A DNA stretch of 64,000 nucleotides from Hetaerina americana (GCA_022747635.1 JAKTNV010000014.1:13671110-13735109), one strand, 5' to 3'; shown: positions 21,122 to 37,900, counted from the first letter of the stretch. Notes: generated from the sequence alone by a model not told the origin. Numbers and translations are program-made.

Positions 21122-21167
21122 GCCATTGAAGCGTCAAAACTACATATGCAAGTGTCCCTTCTTTGTT
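21121..21167 (+). repeat. Extra copy of the foldback arm
   Basis: TGCCATTGAAGCGTCAAAAC through GTGTCCCTTCTTTG repeats the right arm of the foldback at 20613-20733 and the reverse complement of its left arm. Like the right arm it is followed by the same TTTATATATATAAATAAAAT sequence. Confidence 0.8.
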
Positions 21168-21222
21168 TATATATATAAATAAAATAAATAAATATATAAA
21201 CACCATACATATATAGATATAC

Positions 21223-21495
21223 GTGGGTTGCGGTAGTCCAGTGGGTAGAGCGTTCGACCGATGACCTGAGGGTCCTTGGTTCGATTCCCTGGCAAGGCAC
21301 TCTAGGCACCTGCAGCTCCACCCAAGCTAAAGTGATTTTTCGGGTACCAGGTCTTCATTGGAAACCATAACCAGCACAGGGAAAGAAACTGGTATACACT
21401 GATGTGTGAATTTCACACGCCGTATAGGGCTTAGTACTGGGTGAACTCGACCATCATCTACTAAACGACCTTCGGGTTGATTACTGTGTTTATGG
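21223..21495 (+). repeat. SINE family A, full-length tRNA-derived copy
   Basis: The head looks like a tRNA: an A-box-like TAGTCCAGTGG at 21234-21244 and a perfect B box GGTTCGATTCC at 21278-21288, at normal spacing. A ~200-base tRNA-unrelated body follows, with GGTACCAGGTCTTC, TGTGTGAATTTCACAC, GGGCTTAGTACTGGGTGAAC and a 3' end GACCTTCGGGTTGATTACTG. Two other copies on the minus strand, at 41,222-41,458 and 3,542-3,700, share the body. It is not a working tRNA gene, because the acceptor arms do not pair. Confidence 0.8.
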
Positions 21496-21499
21496 TTTT

Positions 21500-22516
21500 T
21501 TATATATAATTTCACGAGGCGATAATGACTTCAGAGTGTTTACATTTAAACAGCTATACCCATTTGATTTAAATCGCCTATTCCAAACTTTACTGCGAAA
21601 TATCCCGTTAGCGTTTGGCCACACAGTTTCGAACGACACAACATAAACCAACTAGAGCTTTAAATATATTGAGTTGATTGTACGGGCTCGCGTATCAAAT
21701 ACACACAGAAGACATCAAACACTGCGAAAACAAATTAACATTCAAGGTGTTTCCTTTATGCCCATTAGAAATATTAGATAACTATTAATAGTAACACCAT
21801 TAACAGTGAGCTATGCATGCAAATTCATTATTATGTGCAAATGCAACATCGACGACGCCCGAAACTTCTAGTGAAATATCTAATTGGAACTGTTATCCTA
21901 ATGGCATTCAAGCTAACGTAGACAAGTTATTTTGACAGACATTCGATTTAAATACAAGTATATTAAAATGTGCTCTAAATATAACTACAAAGATTTTTTT
22001 AATGACCTGATATATACGATAAACCTCACAGAGACCCTCTTTTGCTTCAGTCTGTTAATATCTGCTGCCTCAAACCAGTGGAACTCGGGTATTCATCCAA
22101 TCAATCCGACCGACTACAACGAAGGCAAAACGAAGAATGAATGTTACGCGCACGAGAGGAGTCGGTGCGAGTGAGGAGTGGTCATTGAGGGGCGGTTAAG
22201 GGGAAGAGGGGTAAGAATTCGAGGAAGAAAAATGGGGCCTTTTGTTGGGAGGTTTTGCTGTGGCAATTTGAATGTTTACAGTGTTTTTTTATCTGACGAT
22301 TTTGACGAATGACTACCACAATGCATTTGCCGCTGATTTTTCAACGATGTCTTTATAACACCAGCACGGCGGCCAGGCACTCAAATGGCATCGGAGAGTT
22401 TTACGTAATGCCATGTCACGTTGCCGATGCCGTGATGGGATCCATAAGCAAATAGAATCGCATGACATCTCAAGGGAGTAGCCCCTCAGTGAGACCTTGA
22501 ACGCAATATAATCGGT
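21500..22516. other. Intergenic with a CpG-richer part
   Basis: No gene was recognised. From about 21,580 to 22,500 CG dinucleotides are clearly more frequent than elsewhere in the non-coding DNA (for example around 21,850, 22,145-22,170 and 22,360-22,460). This may mark a promoter-like or unmethylated region, or a younger unidentified repeat. Short frames on both strands are not convincing. Confidence 0.35.
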
Positions 22517-22690
22517 CCCGGTGGCGGCGGGGTATCGTCCTCGTCTGCCAATCCATGGGTCGCGGGTTCGATTCCAGTGGCGATTCGATGGATTTTTCTC
22601 CACTTAGGCCTTGGATATTCGTAATCGTGCTCATTGTTATCACTGTTAATAATCCCATGTATAAGGCCAAAAAGTGCTGTGGTCGGACTA
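22517..22690 (+). repeat. SINE family B, tRNA-derived head
   Basis: A perfect B box GGTTCGATTCC at 22565-22575 sits about 45 bases after a GGTGGCGGCGGGG A-box-like stretch, within a ~70-base tRNA-like head. An unrelated body ending near TAAGGCC follows. No second copy of this family was found in the window and the 3' limit is approximate. Confidence 0.6.
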
Positions 22691-22699
22691 AGGCTAAAA

Positions 22700-25286
22700 A
22701 AATAAGTGTAAATGAGAATTATTGGCTGGTTGCCAACAGTTGAGAATTTCAATGTTTATTTTCATTCAAGGCCTTTCCATTTTTACATGCACTACAGAGC
22801 CCCATTTTATCTAATTTCTTATTTCAAACAAATGGATGGTATGAGGAGGCAGTAATCAAGCTTTCTGCTTAAAAATTCACTATTAAATATGTATTAAGAA
22901 AGGTGAAAATGAGGTCAACTTGTCTGTCACATGAGGTGTTTGTTACCTGATGCCAGAGACTGAAGCTGTAAAGCCAGTACTGATTCCTGCTGAAAAACCT
23001 GTCATTTCATGCATATTTCATGAGATAACTCTGCCATTTTTTGACGGTGGGGGAGCACCAAAAGGCAGACCCATTGTTGAGAGGGATTTTTGAAAAGTTT
23101 GGAAGGGGCCCATTATCTTGTCTTAATCCATTGTCTCCACCATGTGACAATCATGGGTTGTGGATGAGCCAATTCAGTCACCCCAGTTAGGGTCAGGTGA
23201 TCCTGATGAGGGTGATCCCAGTGATTTGTGATCATGCATGATACACTGACCTTATCAAATGCACTGTACATTCTGGTTTAATACTCATCTCACAGTGAGC
23301 TTGAGGAAAGTTTTGAGGGTCTACATATGTGAAGGGACTTCATTCCGAGCAGTAAACTATAGCCTACACATTGATCCTATTCTGACTCTGAACTGTGCCT
23401 GTACTATCAGAAGGTAATAGTCATATGGCAAATTTACCAATGCCAAATTACCTGGGAGCATTAGAACCTTAAAAATAAGTGACCTTATGTTTTATAAACT
23501 TTCTCAATAACTCATAAGAATCATTCATTGTTGATTTTATACTATTTTTATCTTTATAATTATATGAAGTGGTTTAATTGTTACTGCATGAACATTTTTA
23601 TATTTGCTTACAGGTGAATAAATATAGTTTTAATAATGAGTAGTCTAATATTATTTTTCTCTGTTTTCAATTTGTTAATTACTGTATAAAACTAGGCAGA
23701 GTAAGGTAATACACATGATTAAAGGTGGGAAAAGAGGTTAAAGAATATATGCAATTTTGGACGACTGGTGTGATCTTTCCTATTTGGCAACCCTACATGG
23801 GGGCTAAGTCAGACTGGCAGTACATAGTATACTCATCAGCTGTTTACAATATCATCAAGTAGAATACTAATTGCCTTAATGGAGATTGATTACCGTGCAC
23901 ATTTTAGAGATGGATGACATGAAAACCTTTCATAAAATCCTTCCCGAACTACACCTCCTTCACCACCCATAATTAAACAATATAACTGCATATTCTTCAT
24001 AAAACATGTGCTTAAGGCCATTGAAAAATCAACCCTTGTTTATTTATGTGGAATGTTAACAATTAAACAATATAAAAATATAACTGCATTTAAATATCTG
24101 AATAAAATGATAAAAACTGTCCCTTGTGATGTTCAATGCTGTGATTTCATGGCATCAGACAAAAATCCTGAGTAAGACCACATAAAAGAATGTTCAAGCA
24201 TTGGAACAAAAAGTAAATTGCAATGTTGGACAAAGCATGAAATCTCTGCACTTAAGTACTATGAAGCAATAGCCGGCTCAAGTCAAGAAACCAGGGTGTG
24301 CATGCATCTTCACCAACACCAGCATCCACTGTTAATATATATGCCAGCAGCATTGATTATTTTAAGAATAGGCTCTGAAGCAGTACTCGCCAGACTTTGA
24401 CTATGTCTAGTCGTTCTATGTCCACCTTTCCAATGGCCAAATCTTACTGTCACCCAGTAAATATGTCAGTGAAAATGTAAAATCCTAATTGTAGTTCCAT
24501 GTTTAATGAAGAAAATTAGTGATATAATGAATAAATAACCCATTAGATTTGCACAGACTGGTAATAATTGAGAAATTTTAAATAACAAAGATTTCAAATT
24601 AATTGAATTTTAGGATGGATTGTATCTGAATCTCTGGTCCATGAGCTGGAGATTATTTAGTTAAATACTGCCTGCACACAGTGGAATTATTATTTAAATA
24701 AGTCAAAATAAACTGGTCAATAAAATATGAGAATCTGCATATAATTCTTATTCTTTATTCTAAAAAGTGAAATAAAATGGGATCAAAGTATGCCTAATTG
24801 AAAATCAGTTGGACTTGAATGTATGTATGATCAAACTCATATTCAATATTATTTACAAGTTAATTATTTTGGGCAAACTATTAGGGGATAAAAATTAATA
24901 CCACAGCGTATGTACTAACTTCTCATGATGAAGTTCCAAGTATAATCACTTGCAGCAATGAATTTTTCTGATTCTTACTTGGATGCTGTGTGGAGACTTC
25001 TTGAAATGCTGTACTATTTCCATCAAGGAAACTAAAAGGCACCTTCAGTAACAAATGGGTTAGTTTAGAACTCCCTGATCTCCATTTGGTCCTATTGGCT
25101 TACATGCCCTAACTGATATAAGAGGGAAGACTTAGGATTTTTAAGGGTGCATAAATTGTTTTGGCAGTGTAATTGTACTGTGAAAAATACACGATTTTTA
25201 CCATTGCATACTTCAGACTTCATTGATTTTGGTGCCACTTGTAGCTAATAAAGGAAATCAAATGCTTACCATATAATCAATATTAC
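22700..25286. other. Intergenic, no gene recognised
   Basis: AT-rich sequence without supported genes, RNA genes or recognisable repeats. Confidence 0.35.
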
Positions 25287-25301
25287 ATAAATAAAAGCAT
25301 A

Positions 25302-26384
25302 TATTATTATTTATTTATTATTACATAATCTACTGGTTCTGGTAGGTTTTTGGATGGACACAGCTACTAAATGAATATTTTGTGACTCCTAACACAACAC
25401 AAAATCTAGTATCCTACTCTACATCAGGTCCCTCTTCATCTCTGAGTACATTCTTCCTCCCTTCATCCCATCCAACATTATCCTGTTCCTTCCCTTTCCT
25501 CGTTTGCCTAACATTCTCCCCTCTATTACAGTCTTCAACATCCCACTGCCGGTCAATACCCCCTTCATCCACTTTTCCTGCCTCCATAGGATTTCTCCCA
25601 ACCAACCCCTCTCTTCACCCACCATACCAACTACTTCCTCATTTGTTTTCTTCTCTGTCCATTTCACCTGCTCCATTCTTCTCCACACCCACATTTCAAA
25701 AGCCCCTACTTCTAAAGTCTACGTCTATCCTCCGGCTTCAATGATCACGTTTCTGCACCATACATAGCTACGCTCCTTATCAAAGTTTTTACGAGTCTTT
25801 TCTTGATATCCTCACTCAACTTCCCTGTCATCAACTCCCTCCTCCTTGTGAAAGCCTCTTTGCCTAGCGCAATTCTTCTCCTTACGTCCCTACTACTTTG
25901 ACCGTGTTGGTCCAAAACACTACTGAGATACGTAAACTGTTCTACCTGCTCTATTTTTTGCCCACCTATTTTAATGTTAAGCTTGGGCTTTTTCTTTCTA
26001 GAAAATCACATAACCTTTGTTTTATTAACATTGATTCTCATCCCATACCTGTCGCACTGAATTTCCAATTCACTAAGCAATGCTTGCAACCCCTTGGCTG
26101 ACTGATAAACTAAAGCTTGGTAATCAGCAAACCTAACTGATTTTACGAATTCCCCGCCCACTTTCATTCCTACCTCGAGTTCTTCCCATGCCTCTTTGAT
26201 CATTTCCTCTGCATACAGGTTGAACAGCAACTGTGATAATGGGCAACCCTGCCTTACACCTCTTCCTAACACTGCCCATCCGGACTCCCCATTCCCCACT
26301 CGCACCTGAACAGTCTGAGACATGTACAGGTTGCGGATTAGCCTCCTTTCCCTCCAATCTACTCCTAAGAAGCATATTCAATAA
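25302..26384 (-). mobile_element. RTE-like LINE, copy A, with target duplication
   Basis: The minus strand reads from a 5' truncation at 26384 through RT blocks R-G-V-R-Q-G-C-P-L-S and V-R-F-A-D-Y-Q-A-L-V (the catalytic box is mutated from A-D-D). Next come M-R-I-N-V-N-K-T-K-V-M and a C-terminal part with W-R-R-M-E-Q-V-K-W-T-E-K-K-T-N-E-E-V and L-K-T-V-I-E-G-R-M-L-G-K-R-G-K. It ends in an AAT/AAAT-rich tail. The 15-base ATAAATAAAAGCATA occurs at both ends (25287-25301 and 26385-26399), a perfect target-site duplication. Frames are broken, so the copy is dead. The RTE assignment is tentative. Confidence 0.8.
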
Positions 26385-26399
26385 ATAAATAAAAGCATA

Positions 26400-28200
26400 C
26401 ATAGAAGTATAGTTTGCTGAGTTACATTAGGGATTCACACAGACATATACTATTATTTAAATGCAATAACAATTAAAAGAAAGTTTGCTTAGCAATAGAT
26501 TTAGAAAAACATTTAAGTTTTCTTTAGTGAAATATTAAAAATCAAGTCTATTGAAAATAGGCACTATTAATTATATGTTCAGAAGCTTTTTTGTTTGTTA
26601 TGAAGGAGATACTCTAAAAATAGGATTTACCTTTTGGAAATAGGCTCTCAAGTGTTTCAGGCACTTGAGGCTTTCCTTAATCAGAGGGAAGGTAACAACA
26701 AAATAACAAGAGCACAAGCATATTGAGAATATCTGTAAACAATTTGTATTGGCTCAACTCTCAGTTGTTTCACAGGTTTTAATTGGGATATCCTGTTGTG
26801 CATTATGAGATCCAGTTGTTTGAAATACAAGCCAAATTTCTCCCTTTACTTGCCTTATACTAACAGTGTAGTGTGATCTATCAAATCTTCTAATCCCAAT
26901 TAATACTTCTCAGTGACACTTTGATGGACCTTCTATCTTCCAAAGTCTTCATATGGCAATACTTGTTGAATAGGAAAGTTGTTTATACTGCTTTTACTAT
27001 TCATTAATCTCTTGTTTAATGGTTAATTGTAGTAGGCAATGAAATTTGATATCAAGGAGGTTTTCGTCTTTGTTAACTTTGTATAAGTTCATTGGGTAAA
27101 AAGAATTAGGAAAGTCACTGAAAGTGACAGAACAATTCGAGGGCTCATTCAAGAACTCAATTTGCTGCCATTCATTCAGACATAGAACATATACTATTTT
27201 TAAATTGTCTAATGATCACTGTGTACATGCAAGAAATATGATTGCAGGGGATATGCAACTAAATGAAATCCGAATAAAAATACAATTAAAAAAAATGAAT
27301 CCATGTTGGGTCTTGCTGTATTTTCTTTGCAAAATGTTTTATCCTTATTCTCTGATAGTATCAGAAGTGAATTTCCAAAGAACTGTGTATAATATCCATT
27401 AGTAACAAGTGAGAGTTTTGTCTTCTGAATTTTAATATAAAGAGGCTAATTTAATAACATTTTTAAATGCTTTACATGTGGTTGAGATTTAAGGTTAAAA
27501 GGAACAAGATAAACTATATAACCAATTGGTTTCATTACAAAACATTTTTCATGTGAGGTCATAATTTCATGGAGAATAACAATAAGTAAGTTTTCTTCAA
27601 GATATTTGTAGCGAAAAAATGCAATATGCTATAAGTTCACTCATAATGTATACATACTAGCATGGATAAATAAGATATTATTATCACAATACAAGATTAC
27701 AGCTTTTCCTGGATAATATAATCCACATGTTGAAAAGCCACAACCATTTTTTATGATGAGAATAAATAACCACAAGCTGGAATAGCTGACTTTTAACACT
27801 TTAAAACAATCACTTCAGCAAACACTGACTAATCACCTTCACCACTTGGCTATTATTCTTTTTGACACATGGCACTTAAGGTCAATATTATAAAAATGAA
27901 GTAGTTAACTGAAAACTCAAACAGAAAAACCATTGGTTTAAATGGCCACATAGCATTTGACTGAGGCTAATAGAAAAATGACATTAAAAGATACATTTTT
28001 TTTTAGGGAGAGAAAAATAGTTTGTTTAAGATTCGTTGTTTTTACCTGTCACAATTTCATTGGTCATTGTACAAGCAAGCACAAATAGAGAAGCTATTAA
28101 GTATGAACCAAAGAACAACATTTAGCACCAAGGGCATTTTTATTTTCTCTTTCTCAAAAGAGACAAAAACTGGAGATAAGAAATAGAAATTCACACCTCA
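26400..28200. other. Intergenic, no gene recognised
   Basis: AT-rich sequence. The frame at 27124-27402 has no family resemblance or splice evidence and I do not call it. Confidence 0.35.
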
Positions 28201-32372
<4,172 letters not shown>

Positions 32373-32450
32373 CTATACATCTGATGACTTAGATTCAGGT
32401 TGGCCATGGGGAACTGCGGATAATGGACTTCTATCTCCATTGGAGCCATC
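32373..32450 (-). CDS. KCNH (ERG-like) channel, terminal coding exon
   Basis: This short exon has 25 codons plus stop. The acceptor is TTCATTCAG| with AG at 32452-32451, and the stop TAG is at 32375-32373. It joins the preceding exon (40,269) in phase 0. The residues D-G-S-N-G-D-R-S-P-L-S are Ser/Pro-rich like the rest of the tail, and the protein ends S-S-D-V. The last residues S-x-V fit a class I PDZ-domain ligand, which could anchor the channel; that role is inference. The intron before it is 7.8 kb and contains two LINE remnants. If the intron were retained, the protein would instead end V-I-I after the exon at 40.3 kb. Confidence 0.65.
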   Translation of the reverse strand, partial: DGSNGDRSPLSAVPHGQPESKSSDV

Positions 32451-32526
32451 CTGAATGAATAGATGTCAAAAAGTAATTATCATATATGAATTTTTTGTGG
32501 GTAGAAGTTGCTCATATCAATCCAAT

Positions 32527-32527
<1 letters not shown>

Positions 32528-32619
<92 letters not shown>

Positions 32620-32632
32620 TATAATAACACAG

Positions 32633-32686
<54 letters not shown>

Positions 32687-32699
32687 TATAATAACACAG

Positions 32700-32774
<75 letters not shown>
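32528..32774. repeat. Composite (TA)n array with repeated spacer
   Basis: Three (TA)n tracts are separated by two identical ~31-base spacers of the form TCATATAATAACACAGACAC followed by ACACACATACA. The spacer-plus-TA unit has therefore been duplicated in tandem. It lies in the last intron of the channel gene, less than 100 bases from the terminal exon acceptor. Confidence 0.95.
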
Positions 32775-32777
<3 letters not shown>

Positions 32778-32884
32778 GTTTTTGGACACAAGAGGATGTA
32801 AATCACAATTGAAATGTAAAATAAAGGAAATAATAGAATGAAAACTGAAGTTAAAATTAATGAAGGTGCACATGTACATACATA

Positions 32885-33722
32885 TCATTAATAATAATAA
32901 TAATAATAATAATACTTTATTCATTTTAAAAATGGTACAACCATATTAAATGTCGTCAATATAAGTATTATTTAACATATAAACATACTTTCTTAAATGT
33001 GATGAAAATTGTCACAAAAGAATTCATCCAATGAGTATAGTGGGTGAGCAAGTAACCAGGTATATACCCTATTCTTGAAACTCTGGATACCATCTGATTT
33101 CAACTGAGTAGGCAGATAGTTATACAGTCGTATGTTCATATTGTGAAATGTGTTGTAAGTTGATGTCAATCTACAATAAGTAGTATTTAGATTTGATTTA
33201 CCTCTTGTGGAATAGTTATGGAGGTTGGATCTTAATTGGTAAGTTTCTAGATTAACTTTCACATGAATCAGAGCCTTAAAGGTATACAAACAAAATATAG
33301 TCATGATTCTATACCTAATAAAAAAAGGTTTGCAGGAATCACGTGGTGGTATATTAGCAAGAGAGCGAATAGCTCTCTTTTGCAGTAGCAAAATTTGTTT
33401 AACATGAGGGGAATGACCCCATAACTCAACACCATAATTCAAATGACATTGAAAGAAGGCATGGTAAAGTGTTAAACGATACTCATTTGAAATGATAAAG
33501 TTGAGCTTTCTTAACATATAAACAGCTTTACTAAGTTTATTACAGGTCTGACTGATGTGAGTCTCCCAATTAAGTTTTGTATCAATATAAATTCCTAGTA
33601 TTTTAGCAGTTTCAATATCAGTTATTTTTTATTTAAGACTGCACACAATATGCTGAGTTTTGTTAGTATTTAATTGTAAATGATTAACATCAAACCATTC
33701 CTTAGCCTGTTTTTGGGTAGCG
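32885..33722 (-). mobile_element. 3' part of an L2/CR1-type LINE
   Basis: The minus strand gives the end of ORF2: I-L-G-I-Y-I-D-T-K-L-N-W-E-T-H-I (about 33,610-33,560), then Y-G-V-E-L-W-G, L-Q-K-R-A-I-R and a final P-L-Y-S-L-D-E-F-F. The last block parallels L-F-Y-T-I-D-E-F-L at the end of the intact LINE at 14.6 kb, so the two belong to related families. There is at least one stop upstream (near 33,630). The 3' end is an (ATT)n tail at 32888-32912. It is 5'-truncated near 33,722 and lies in the channel's last intron in the same orientation. Confidence 0.8.
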
Positions 33723-33849
33723 CTAGATCGTAACTTTGCATCTTCTGGATGTTGACACTTTTGCAATGACAACTTTGACATTATTCCTATAAGAGATTAT
33801 ACCCTACGATATATCAACATCTGAAAGTCTGTCTAATTTCTGATAAGAT

Positions 33850-33965
33850 AACATTAGCTCTCCATAATTCTGGGGTTAACACAATCCCAGGTTTTTTACA
33901 GAAAACTTTCAAGGTTTTTCCAATGCCAGGCCTTTTTCTAGTTTTCAAGGATTGCTAGCCACTCT
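33850..33965. repeat. Dispersed repeat shared with the right edge
   Basis: Blocks CAATCCCAGGTTT, TTTCAAGGTTTTT and TTTTCAAGGA followed by a GCCAC-like end recur in the same order at 63,890-63,985. The outer end resembles CAGGGTGG read inward, which is common at hAT transposon ends. That assignment is only suggestive. Confidence 0.5.
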
Positions 33966-34712
33966 AATTTCATGGATTTATATTTGCTGGGTTACCGTTG
34001 TGAACATTAGTCCTTGCAAATTTCATTTAGCTCTCATAAAAATCTTTTGGAAAGAGTTGGAAAAGAGGATCATTCAATTTATTGACCTAACGGCTACCCT
34101 CGCACCACATCAACGAACATTGTTATCCATATTGCAAGAGATAATGAAGATTGAGTCTAGGAGGGAGAAAATGTCTGGTGCTGCTAATACTGCCCTTAAA
34201 GCAAAGAAAATCATTAGGTTTTCAGTGCCCAAAGTGAAACTCTGACGAGAGTTTCAGTAAAACTTCGGAGTTGAAGTAAAACTGGATAAATGTGTAAAAT
34301 ATTACCATACAATAACTGATTTAGAATAAACATGAAATTATGGTAGAATGAATGATTTAGAAGAATACATTTTTTATTTCAATGTATATTTTTTGCTAAT
34401 GAACATAATATAATGGACTTGTGCATATAATAACACATACAATATTAAAACAAATGAATATAATTACTATTCTCATTTATCGTCCTTTATATTTGTTATA
34501 AATGTTTCAAAACAGAATAGAGACAGAAGCAACAATGTAAATATCTGGGTAGCCAAATTTAAATGCCTGGGAATATTCTGGCCAGGGCCAGCTACTTCAG
34601 GAATTTAAAGGCCATCTAAAGGTGAGAGCTGGCAGATACTCAGTCAAAATCTTACACTTTATTTATTAGAAAGAACTTGTGAAATAGAGAAAGGGCTTTC
34701 ATAGAGTTTAGC

Positions 34713-34991
34713 TCATATAGAGTGAAGGACTTTATTGTAGCAACGAAGTGCTTCAAGTGCCAAAAGTTCGGGCACACTGCCAAAAAGTGCTATGCAGACT
34801 AGGATGTTCGTGACCATTGCTCCAAAAAGCATGATTCCAGGAAATGTGACTGTGTAGAAAAACCACCCTGCTGTATGAATTGCAAGAAAGCAGACATAAA
34901 AGATTGTATCCACAAAGCCAGTGACAAGAAATGCCCTTACCTAAAGAAGGCACTAGTACGAATCGTAGAGCTGATCGATTATGGGGACTAA
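34713..34991 (+). pseudogene. R1-clade LINE ORF1, zinc-knuckle end
   Basis: The frame ending at TAA 34989-34991 reads C-F-K-C-Q-K-F-G-H-T-A-K-K-C, a perfect CCHC knuckle (C-x2-C-x4-H-x4-C). A partly decayed second knuckle (H-C-S-K-K-H-D-S-R-K-C) and a third (C-M-N-C ... C) follow. One in-frame TAG falls between the first and second. Three CCHC knuckles at the end of ORF1 are standard for R1-clade elements, where they bind element RNA. The stop overlaps the ORF2 ATG, as in active relatives. An upstream helical piece with E-K-M-S-G-A-A-N at 34,040-34,245 probably belongs to the same ORF1. Confidence 0.75.
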
Positions 34992-37900
34992 ACACCACAT
35001 CATAAAAATAGGGCAGATCAACCTTCAACGGGGAAAGATTAACACTAATGAATTGAGAAAAATAGCAATTGATTTTGGGCTAGATATTATATTGACGCAG
35101 GAACCATAAGTGTACAGCAACAGTCATGAAAGGAAATAGAAAATCCTGGGATTCGCAGTGCAAACGCAAAGTGCATAGCACCAGCAAATGCCAAAGAAAA
35201 ATTTTTTGCAAGCATCATGGTCTTCAACAAAAATTATGATTTCTTGAGTTTTGAGCACTGCACAACAAACTGCTTCGCAGCTGCAGAAATTCGGGCTGAT
35301 AGGAAACCATTGATTCTGATTTCCTGATATATGCCACCGTCGGAGGTCATCCAAGAATACATCACAGAATTAAAGAGCCTGATGCATAAATTCAAAAATA
35401 AAAGGATACTAGTCATAATTGACTCTAACGCAAAGAACGAAATATGGTTTAGTAAGGAAACCAATGACCGAGGCAGGGCATTGGAGGACTTAATAGCTTC
35501 CGAAGATCTGTATATATTAAACGAACTGGAGCAACCGTACACGTTTAGTTGGACAATAAGCTGCTCAAATATAGACCTAACCATCAGTAACTTGGCATTA
35601 ATACAAGACGTGTACAGATGGGAGGTTCATGCTGAACTATCCATCAGCGATCGCAGATTAGTCACATACCAGATTGGCACGACCACAGAAAATGAACGCT
35701 GTCATCAAAGAAGATTTAATATCGGTGCAGCAAACAGGAAAAAATTTATGGAGATATCATCAAAGAACACCTGGTATAAATTTGAATTGTTGCCATGAGA
35801 TCCAAGCAATAACAACATCGATGCTCGAGTTAAATCACTTATGGAGGCACTGCAAGGTTCCGCTCTGGCCTTGATCCCTCTGACCAGGACTCGACAAAAC
35901 GAAACAGTATGTTGGAATGAGAAACTTCATAGGCTTAAGATAAATTGTAGAAACCTATGGAGAACTTACCAGAAAAGCATTAGCCACGAAGAACGTTCCA
36001 TCAACAAAAGAATATACTTTGAGGCAAAGGAGAACTATGAAAAACAAGTGCAAAAAAGCAAGGAAAAAAGCTAGGAGAAATTCTTGAGGTCAAAAATTGA
36101 GGAAAACCCCTGGAGGTAAATATATAAAATCGCCAGAGAAAAATTTAAAATCCTGCCAACATACACAGCTAAGACCAATGCCAGAGGGGAACTGCTTCTA
36201 TTCCTGGACGAAACCATTTCCAACATCATCAACTCGCTAGTACCAAATGGCACAAGAGAAAATGAAACTGAAGAACAAAAAGTGATTAGGAGTGAGGCTA
36301 ACCTCCCTTGCCTGCAAAGTATGGAGATAGACATCACCGATGAGGAAGTGAGAACTGCAATTAAAGAGATGAAAAAGGCCCCAGGCATTGATGGCATAAA
36401 CGCTGAATTGATCAAAGCAGCCGAGCCGGTTATCCTCAACTATTTAACTAGATTGCTACAGGACTGTTGCAGAAATGAATACTTCCCTGCGGCATGGAAA
36501 AAGGGTGTCCTATGCACCATCTTGAAATCTAAGGAAAGAGACCTCTCTGATCCTAAGGTATACAGACCCATAACACTTCTACCCAAAATGGGGAAAATGT
36601 TCGAAAAAATCATCAAAATGAAAACTGAAGAAGCAGTTGTTGAGGAGGATCTACTCCACATAAGCCAATTTGGATATTGAAGAGGCGGATCCACCGCAGC
36701 TGCGGCAATAAAACTGCTGCAAGAAATCAAAAATCCTAGATATAAGTATAAGGTGGCCTTATTCATAGATTAAGAAGCAGCATTCAAATCATTATGGTGG
36801 CCCCATTGCATAAACCAGCTCAAAAGTTATAAAATCCTGGGACCAATAGTAGAACTTATTAAAAATTATTTCTTCAGTAGAACAACCAAAATATAACCAA
36901 ATAATCTGGAAGTTGAAAAGAACATTACAAAAGGGGCACCACAGGGATCCATACTTGATCCTTTTCTTTGGAACATCTCCATGAACAATTTGCTGAATCA
37001 ACCCCTTCCTGGAAACTGCAGATGGACAGCCTACGCTGATGACGTTGTGTTCACAATGCCTGCAAATTCCAGGAGAGAAATAGAAAAACTCGCAAAAGAA
37101 AGTTGCCATACAGTGGAGTCATGGAGTGCAAAAGTGAAATTAAAAATTTCTGTGAATAAGACTAAGTACATCGTATTCGGGAAAAAATTGTCATGAAACC
37201 CAACTATAAAAATCTATGGTCAAAAGATCCTCCTCATTCAGATACCTGGGCATTGCATTCGACGACAGACTAACATTCCAAGAACACGCAAATTACGCAG
37301 CAGGCAAGATCAAGAAAATTTTAACTGCTTAAGAAGGCTGTGTAGAAACAGATTTGGCATCACCACAAATAGCTTAAGAACTATATACGACGGAGTCACC
37401 ATCCCAATATAGGCATATAGCTTCGAAGTGTGGGGAGAGAGGTTAAATTACAGTAGAATCAGGAGAAAACTGGAGGAGGCCCAAAGATCTTGCCTAATTG
37501 CAATATCTGGGAGCTACAATATGGTCTGTGATGAAGCTCTACAAATAATAACTGGGATGCAGCCGATAATGTTCGCAATAGAGGAAAGAAGAATCAAGTC
37601 ACGGATGAAGCAGATAGAAGAGGCTAATCTAGGAGATGTAGCTTTGTCTCCAACTGAGAAATGGAGCAGGAGCAGGAATTTTATAAGAGTGTATTTCCTG
37701 GATAAATGGGAACAGGAATGGCAAACTTTAGAAAAGGGGAAAACAACCAGACAATTTTTACCTTGCTTGAAGGAAAGAATGAAGATCAACTTCAAAAACT
37801 TACAAAGGTATTATGCAAATTTTAACGGGACACGGGGAGTTTAGATCATATCTCAAGAAAATAGGGAATAAAAAGGAGGGGGCATGTGAATGCATGATGG

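Noticed and set aside
21223..21290. Possible tRNA gene with a perfect B box
   Set aside because: Acceptor and anticodon stems do not pair well and a repeated body follows, so it is a SINE head. The same holds at 22517 and 50735.
20776..21321. Long frames of alternating Tyr and Ile codons on both strands
   Set aside because: They are translations of (TA)n microsatellite; the same applies at 28154, 32455-32924 and 58002-58454.
25382..25767. Plus-strand Ser/Pro/Phe-rich frames of 87-120 codons
   Set aside because: They are antisense to the C-terminal coding part of RTE-like copy A, and the same pattern recurs over copies B and C.
35124..36766. Minus-strand frames of 76-122 codons
   Set aside because: Antisense shadows of the R1-clade LINE.
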